Part shown: positions 21,902-25,784 of the stretch, piece by piece
Layout: every line of letters begins with the position of its first letter
Position numbering within the stretch: position 1 is the first letter of the stretch
Assembly (NCBI GenBank): GCA_028697565.1
Contig: JAQVEU010000002.1
Coordinates: 1-25,784 of the forward strand
DNA from: Candidatus Ratteibacteria bacterium
GTDB taxonomy: Bacteria > Ratteibacteria > UBA8468 > B48-G9 > JAFGKM01
DNA: 25,784 bases
Direction of reading: 5' to 3'
Translations under genes and position numbers: made by a program
Notes under the pieces: generated by a model
What the model was told of the DNA's origin: nothing
The model's input: the letters and a program-made list of their open reading frames with translations, nothing else
Databases searched by the model: none

Positions 21902-23002
21902 TCAGAGTATTTTTTCTTCTCTAAGCCGTTTAAACATCTGTATCCTTCCTGAAGAAAGTGCTCCACAACCAGCAGGAATACAGATGATGTTCATAATAAT
22001 CTTTGCTGGTGGATATATTGAGATGGTAGTGAAAAGAAATGTTCCTATAAGTGTAGCAAGTATCCATGTAGATGTTTTGTCCCTCATCTTAAAAAGAATC
22101 TTCCTGCCTATGAATATGGCGGGAAATACCCTTGATATATATATAAGTGCAGAGAAAAATACAGAGAGAATAAGTCCAAGTGGTACACCTATAATGGTAA
22201 TAAAAGATATGAGTATAAAGAAGATGGTTGCTACTATCATAACAAGCCCTGCAAAAAATGAGGAGATAAATCTTTTGCCTGACACATCAACGGTCTGTTG
22301 GAATAGGTTCGGGAAAAACAGAAGTGTGAATAATACAGGAATTAGTAAAGAGAAGAACCCATAAAAACGTTTCAGTGTCCTCAAGTGTAATTTTTCTTTC
22401 ATATGCTCATTTAGGGGTTTTTTCCATTCGGTTGTCCCGTAGACCTTCAGGTTTGAGATATCCACCTCTTCAGGTATGCTATATGTAAGATTACCTTTAA
22501 TAACCGTTTCAGGAGTGAAGTGGAAGTATGTGCCATAGATGGAGATATCATTAAAATCTCCGGAAAGGACTATATTTTTCCCCCACAGGATTGTTTTTTC
22601 TTCTACCGTTCCTTCTATCTCTATATTTTCCGCACTTACCCGCATGTTACCTTTGCAGTACCCTTTTATCTTTACATTTCTTCCTAAAACAGTAACACTT
22701 CCACCGAAATTTCCTTTTACGGTTATATTATTGCCTAATATGTAGATATCATTTGCAGCGTTGCCGGAGAAGGCGGTGTTATAGCCAATGGAAATGAGGT
22801 CGCCTTTTATATCAGTAAAGATATTTATATTTCTGCCGATACCAATGAACTCACTTTGAAGGATAGAACTTACTTCAATCTTATCACCTATAAAAAGCAC
22901 CTCTTCCTCTGATGGTTCTTTAACAGAAACATTGTCTCCTATGAAAATTTTTGCTTCTACTGCAATAGTTAGAATAAATAAAAGTAGTAATATCTTTTTC
23001 AT
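21902..23002 (-). CDS. Exported bactofilin-like beta-helix protein with C-terminal membrane domain
   Basis: 366 residues in three parts. Residues 1-17 form a signal peptide (KKILLLLFILTIAVEA). Residues ~18-190 are short repeating strands with a glycine every ten or so residues, such as FIGDKIEVSS, YILGNNITVKGNFGG and TVLGRNVKIKGYCKG, the pattern of polymer-forming bactofilin/CcmA-type beta-helices. Residues ~213-348 hold about five membrane helices with VPLGLILSV and PPAKIIMNIICIPAG. Classical bactofilins are cytosolic shape-determining filaments; here the beta-helix should sit outside the cytoplasm. It overlaps the upstream acetyltransferase by 4 bp (ATGA). No role in arginine synthesis is implied, and its function is unknown. 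Confidence 0.7.
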   Translation of the reverse strand: MKKILLLLFILTIAVEAKIFIGDNVSVKEPSEEEVLFIGDKIEVSSILQSEFIGIGRNINIFTDIKGDLISIGYNTAFSGNAANDIYILGNNITVKGNFGGSVTVLGRNVKIKGYCKGNMRVSAENIEIEGTVEEKTILWGKNIVLSGDFNDISIYGTYFHFTPETVIKGNLTYSIPEEVDISNLKVYGTTEWKKPLNEHMKEKLHLRTLKRFYGFFSLLIPVLFTLLFFPNLFQQTVDVSGKRFISSFFAGLVMIVATIFFILISFITIIGVPLGLILSVFFSALIYISRVFPAIFIGRKILFKMRDKTSTWILATLIGTFLFTTISIYPPAKIIMNIICIPAGCGALSSGRIQMFKRLREEKIL

Positions 23003-23466
23003 TTTTTTAGAACCTTCAGCATTGCTGTCTCATCACACCTTGGGAATTTAGGACAGTTGATACAGTCACTCCATACCTTATGTGGCAGTTTTGACTTTAT
23101 AATCTTCTCAAACCCCAACTTTCCAAAAAATTCAGGGATATAGGTAAGTGTGAAAACCTTTTTTATTTCCAGTAGTTCTGCCTCTTCCAGCGCTTTTTTC
23201 ACAAGGTTCTTTCCATAGCCACTTCCCTGATGTTTCCTTGCTATTGCGACAGACCTTATCTCACCAAGGTCTTTCCAGACAATTTTTAAAGCAGCACATC
23301 CTGCAACCTTTTTATCTATCTCTACTACCCAGAAGTTTCTCAGCCGTTCATAAAGCATATTTAAGGACACAGGGAGCATCTTCCCTTCATTTGCAAAACT
23401 GTTTATAAGCCGCCTTATCTGATTTACATCCCCCATCTTTGCCTTTCTGATAATAACTTTTTCCAT
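22999..23466 (-). CDS. GNAT N-acetyltransferase, ArgA-like (putative N-acetylglutamate synthase)
   Basis: 155-residue GNAT protein. The acetyl-CoA motif A region is IRSVAIARKHQGSGYGKNLV (around 70-89), followed by EFFGKLGFEKI. The C-terminal KLPHKVWSDCINCPKFPRCD is characteristic of the short ArgA-type amino-acid acetyltransferases and of the domain fused to ArgH in some proteobacteria. This supports acetylation of glutamate as the first step of arginine synthesis, and argG lies two genes downstream. The cysteines of that tail (CxxC...C) might bind a metal. It starts 14 bp after purN and overlaps the next gene by 4 bp. General GNAT identity is certain; the glutamate substrate is likely but unproven. 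Confidence 0.78.
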   Translation of the reverse strand: MEKVIIRKAKMGDVNQIRRLINSFANEGKMLPVSLNMLYERLRNFWVVEIDKKVAGCAALKIVWKDLGEIRSVAIARKHQGSGYGKNLVKKALEEAELLEIKKVFTLTYIPEFFGKLGFEKIIKSKLPHKVWSDCINCPKFPRCDETAMLKVLKK

Positions 23467-23480
23467 TTGATTTTCTCCGT

Positions 23481-24092
23481 TTAACTTGTGATATATACCT
23501 TTCTTCCTGATATACTAAGTTTTCCTTCTGCTATAAGTTTTATTGTAAGGGGATATATAATATGTTCCTTTTCCTGTATCCTTTTATGCAATGTTTCCGG
23601 TGTGTCATCCTTAAGGACAGGGACTACTGCCTGGAGGATGATAGGTCCTGAATCAATATCTGCCTCCACAAAGTGGGTAGTACAACCAGTAAATTTTACT
23701 CCATAGTTTAGTGCCTGTTTCCATGCCTCAAGTCCAGGAAATGCAGGCAGGAGTGATGGATGTATATTGATAGTTCTTCCTGTGAAACTTCCTAAAAGTT
23801 CCTCTTTGATAACCCTCATAAAACCGGCAAGGCATACAAGGTCCACCTTATATTCTTTTAATACCCTTACATACTCTTTTTCTGTTTTCTGTGAGAGGAT
23901 TGTTTTATATTTTTTTTCTGGTATACAGTGGTGTTCTATCCCCTCTCTTTTTGCTATCTCAAGGGCTCCTGATGAGGGATTGTCAGTTAATACCACTCCT
24001 GGTTTTATAGAAAGTCCTTCAGTTTTTATATATTCTATGATTGCCTGAATATTACTGCCTTTTCCTGATGCAAGAAGTCCTATTGTAAACAT
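23481..24092 (-). CDS. purN: Phosphoribosylglycinamide formyltransferase
   Basis: Folate-dependent GAR transformylase, third step of purine synthesis; 203 residues, typical. The N-terminal LLASGKGSNIQAI (6-18) binds the phosphoribosyl group. Catalytic Asn109 and His111 lie in NIHPSLLPAFPG and Asp147 in VEADIDSGP, all present with correct spacing. The start overlaps the merR gene by 13 bp, so translation is likely coupled. Its neighbours are arginine, phospholipid and regulatory genes rather than other pur genes. Confidence 0.95.
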   Translation of the reverse strand: MFTIGLLASGKGSNIQAIIEYIKTEGLSIKPGVVLTDNPSSGALEIAKREGIEHHCIPEKKYKTILSQKTEKEYVRVLKEYKVDLVCLAGFMRVIKEELLGSFTGRTINIHPSLLPAFPGLEAWKQALNYGVKFTGCTTHFVEADIDSGPIILQAVVPVLKDDTPETLHKRIQEKEHIIYPLTIKLIAEGKLSISGRKVYITS

Positions 24093-24406
24093 TTTTTAAT
24101 CTCCTTTATCTCCTGTAAGATGTCCTCAAGAAATTTTTTCATATCCTTTCTATTTTCTTTTTTATTATTCTCCCTCAATTTCTTTTTGGCACCCTTTATC
24201 TTATATCCTTCATTATAGACCAGAAATTTTACTCTGTTAATTTTTTCAATATCTTTTTCTGTATATATCCTGTGTCCTTTCTGGTCTCTTAATGGCTTTA
24301 TAAAAGAGAGTTCTTTTTCCCAGAACCTGATTATATGTGGAGGTACTTCAACTATCTTACTTACCTCACTTATATAATAAAATTTTTCTTCTTTTTTATT
24401 CTTCAT
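24080..24406 (-). CDS. MerR-family transcriptional regulator
   Basis: 108-residue protein with an N-terminal MerR winged helix: YYISEVSKIVEVPPHIIRFW (10-29) followed by RDQKGHRIYTEKDIEKINRV and GYKIKGAKKKL. The C-terminus is a Lys/Glu-rich coiled coil that would form the dimer, with no separate effector domain. Small MerR proteins of this pattern are widespread in bacteria, and their targets are mostly unknown. It overlaps gpsA by 4 bp and purN by 13 bp, so it is part of the operon and might regulate it. No typical MerR promoter with a 19-bp spacer is visible inside the window for this operon. Confidence 0.85.
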   Translation of the reverse strand: MKNKKEEKFYYISEVSKIVEVPPHIIRFWEKELSFIKPLRDQKGHRIYTEKDIEKINRVKFLVYNEGYKIKGAKKKLRENNKKENRKDMKKFLEDILQEIKEIKKCLQ

Positions 24407-25392
24407 TCTTTCTTGGGTCTTCTCGTCATCAGTTTTTTAATTTCTATTTCAGGGCTGACGTTTTTATATATAATTTTATATATTGATTCAGTAATAGGCA
24501 ACTCAATATTCATTTTTCTGCTTAATCTATAAAATGTCTTTGTTGAAAAAAGTCCTTCTATGACCATCTTGTTTTCCTTTAGGTATTTTTCCTTACCTGT
24601 TCTAACGATTGCCTCTCCAAATGACCTGTTTCTGCTGAAAGGACTGAAAGATGTGGTTATTATGTCGCCAATGCCTGAAAGTCCCCTGAATGTTTTTTCT
24701 CTGCCTCCCAGTCGGCATCCTATCTTAATCATTTCATTGAGTCCTCTTGTAAGATATGCGGACTTTGTGTTGATACCTAACCCCAGTCCGTCAACAATTC
24801 CTGCACCAATGGCAATAACATTCTTGAATGCACCACCTATCTCAACTCCCTTTATATCTGTGGTGGTATATATTCTTAGTGTCTCACAACCAAGCATTTT
24901 CTGAAAAAGTATGCCGATATTTTTTTTATAGGTTGCCACAACCGCTGCTGATGGCATCCCTTTTGCTATCTCCTTTGCAATGGTTGGCCCTGACAGAATA
25001 GCAAAAGGGATATCTCTTCCAAGTTCAGATATCAGAATCTCCGACATACTTTTTTCTGTTGATATTTCAATACCTTTCGTGCCTACAAGTATGGGTTGTC
25101 CCCTATAAAACTTTTTTAGATGCTTCACTGCCTTTCTAAAAAAGGTTGACCTTACCACAAGTATAATAATATCTGAGCAAGAGATGACTTCTTTTATAGA
25201 ACCAGTTATATAAACACTCTCCGGGATTTTAAAATCAGGGAAGTAGTCAGGACTTTCTCGCTTCTTTTTCAGTATAGATAGATTTTTTTCTACTGGCTCC
25301 CAGAGTATGAGCCGGTGTCCCTGCTTTTCTAACAGAAGGGTGAGTGTTATTCCCCAGCCACCTGCGCCCAGCACACCTATATTTTTTTCCAT
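24403..25392 (-). CDS. gpsA: Glycerol-3-phosphate dehydrogenase [NAD(P)+]
   Basis: Reduces dihydroxyacetone phosphate to sn-glycerol-3-phosphate, the backbone for phospholipids; 329 residues, typical. The N-terminal dinucleotide motif GVLGAGGWGITL (6-17), VGTKGIE, SGPTIAKEIAKGMPSA, the catalytic lysine in GGAFKNVIAIGAGI and the substrate loop GLSGIGDIITT are all present. It overlaps plsY by 16 bp upstream and merR by 4 bp downstream. The plsY-gpsA pairing supplies glycerol-3-phosphate directly to the acyltransferase and is common across bacteria. Confidence 0.96.
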   Translation of the reverse strand: MEKNIGVLGAGGWGITLTLLLEKQGHRLILWEPVEKNLSILKKKRESPDYFPDFKIPESVYITGSIKEVISCSDIIILVVRSTFFRKAVKHLKKFYRGQPILVGTKGIEISTEKSMSEILISELGRDIPFAILSGPTIAKEIAKGMPSAAVVATYKKNIGILFQKMLGCETLRIYTTTDIKGVEIGGAFKNVIAIGAGIVDGLGLGINTKSAYLTRGLNEMIKIGCRLGGREKTFRGLSGIGDIITTSFSPFSRNRSFGEAIVRTGKEKYLKENKMVIEGLFSTKTFYRLSRKMNIELPITESIYKIIYKNVSPEIEIKKLMTRRPKKE

Positions 25393-25784
25393 GGTAATTT
25401 AATTTTATGTTCTTCCTTTTTCAACAGCCGCTTTATGTTACTCTTATGGGCATAGATAATTAAGAGAGATATTATAATACCTGTATAGATAGAGGGGAGG
25501 TTGTTTTGAAATAGGTATATAAAGAGAGGAAGAAATATAGAGGCGGTGATTGCCCCAAGAGAAACATATCTGGTTGTAATAACAATGACAATCCATATAA
25601 TAAGAGAGAATAATGCAGGTATAGGGAAAAGTCCTATAACCACTCCAAATCCAGTGGAAACCCCTTTGCCTCCTTTCCCTTTCAAAAATATAGAGAAGTT
25701 ATGTCCTATAATGGAAGCAATTCCTGCTGATATGGCATAGTAGAAAGGGAAGGGCAGTTGTTTCGTGAACAAGACAGGAAGAAG
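25377..25784 (-). CDS. plsY: Acyl-phosphate:glycerol-3-phosphate acyltransferase, C-terminal part; 5' end outside the window
   Basis: Integral membrane enzyme that acylates glycerol-3-phosphate from acyl-phosphate, the first step of phospholipid synthesis. The open frame runs off the window edge (LLPVLFTKQLPF at the cut), so a TTG at 25772 is not the true start. About the first third, with the glycine-rich motif 1, is missing. Motif 2 is clear as GHNFSIFLKGKGGKGVSTG, and motif 3 near the end as HKSNIKRLLKKEE. Several hydrophobic membrane segments lie between. It overlaps gpsA by 16 bp. Confidence 0.93.
   Translation of the reverse strand, partial: LLPVLFTKQLPFPFYYAISAGIASIIGHNFSIFLKGKGGKGVSTGFGVVIGLFPIPALFSLIIWIVIVITTRYVSLGAITASIFLPLFIYLFQNNLPSIYTGIIISLLIIYAHKSNIKRLLKKEEHKIKLPWKKI

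Overview
The window is a gene-dense stretch from an uncultured-looking bacterium with moderately low GC. It carries FtsZ/FtsA/FtsQ, peptidoglycan enzymes and a GmhB-type heptose-bisphosphate phosphatase, the last suggesting a Gram-negative-type envelope with heptose-containing polysaccharide. Three xylose-isomerase-like TIM barrels, a GH42-type glycosidase, a DUF362 ferredoxin protein and an orphan RnfB would fit an anaerobic, sugar-fermenting candidate-phylum lineage of the Omnitrophota/PVC kind. That placement is an impression, not a demonstrated result.

Layout. (1) 1-3586, + strand: the tail of rpsI, argC, a gmhB-like phosphatase, and a dihydrolipoamide-dehydrogenase-like flavoprotein. The spacers on both sides of argC are filled with GC-rich palindromes. 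(2) 3683-16616, - strand: fourteen genes with no gap larger than 37 bp. In transcription order they are TIM-barrel isomerase, DUF362/ferredoxin, a second TIM barrel, NSS (SNF) amino-acid transporter, an unlisted 34-aa membrane peptide resembling NSS small subunits, rnfB, truA, murB, ddl, ftsQ, ftsA, ftsZ, a third TIM barrel and a class-V aminotransferase. This joins a piece of the division/cell-wall cluster to transport and redox genes. Just upstream, 16637-16880 holds a frameshifted transposase relic whose 3' end contains the best promoter candidate for the run. (3) 16956-19088, - strand: GH42-like glycosidase, preceded by a -10 box and an operator-like dyad. (4) 19089-19674: a 586-bp stretch without an intact gene, holding decayed coding-like frames. 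(5) 19675-20679, + strand: a D-2-hydroxyacid dehydrogenase. (6) 20691-25784, - strand: plsY (cut by the window edge), gpsA, a MerR regulator, purN, an ArgA-like acetyltransferase, a secreted bactofilin-like membrane protein and argG, overlapping or separated by at most 17 bp.

Functionally, arginine synthesis is represented at three points (ArgA-like acetyltransferase, argC, argG). Lipid (plsY, gpsA) and purine (purN) synthesis share the argG operon. MurB, Ddl, FtsQ, FtsA and FtsZ supply precursor synthesis and divisome assembly. The least routine items are the 34-aa transporter-associated peptide, the merged 14-gene operon with IS debris at its head, the Fe-S/TIM-barrel group, and the bactofilin-like exported protein. 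I see no CRISPR array, rRNA, tRNA or phage region.
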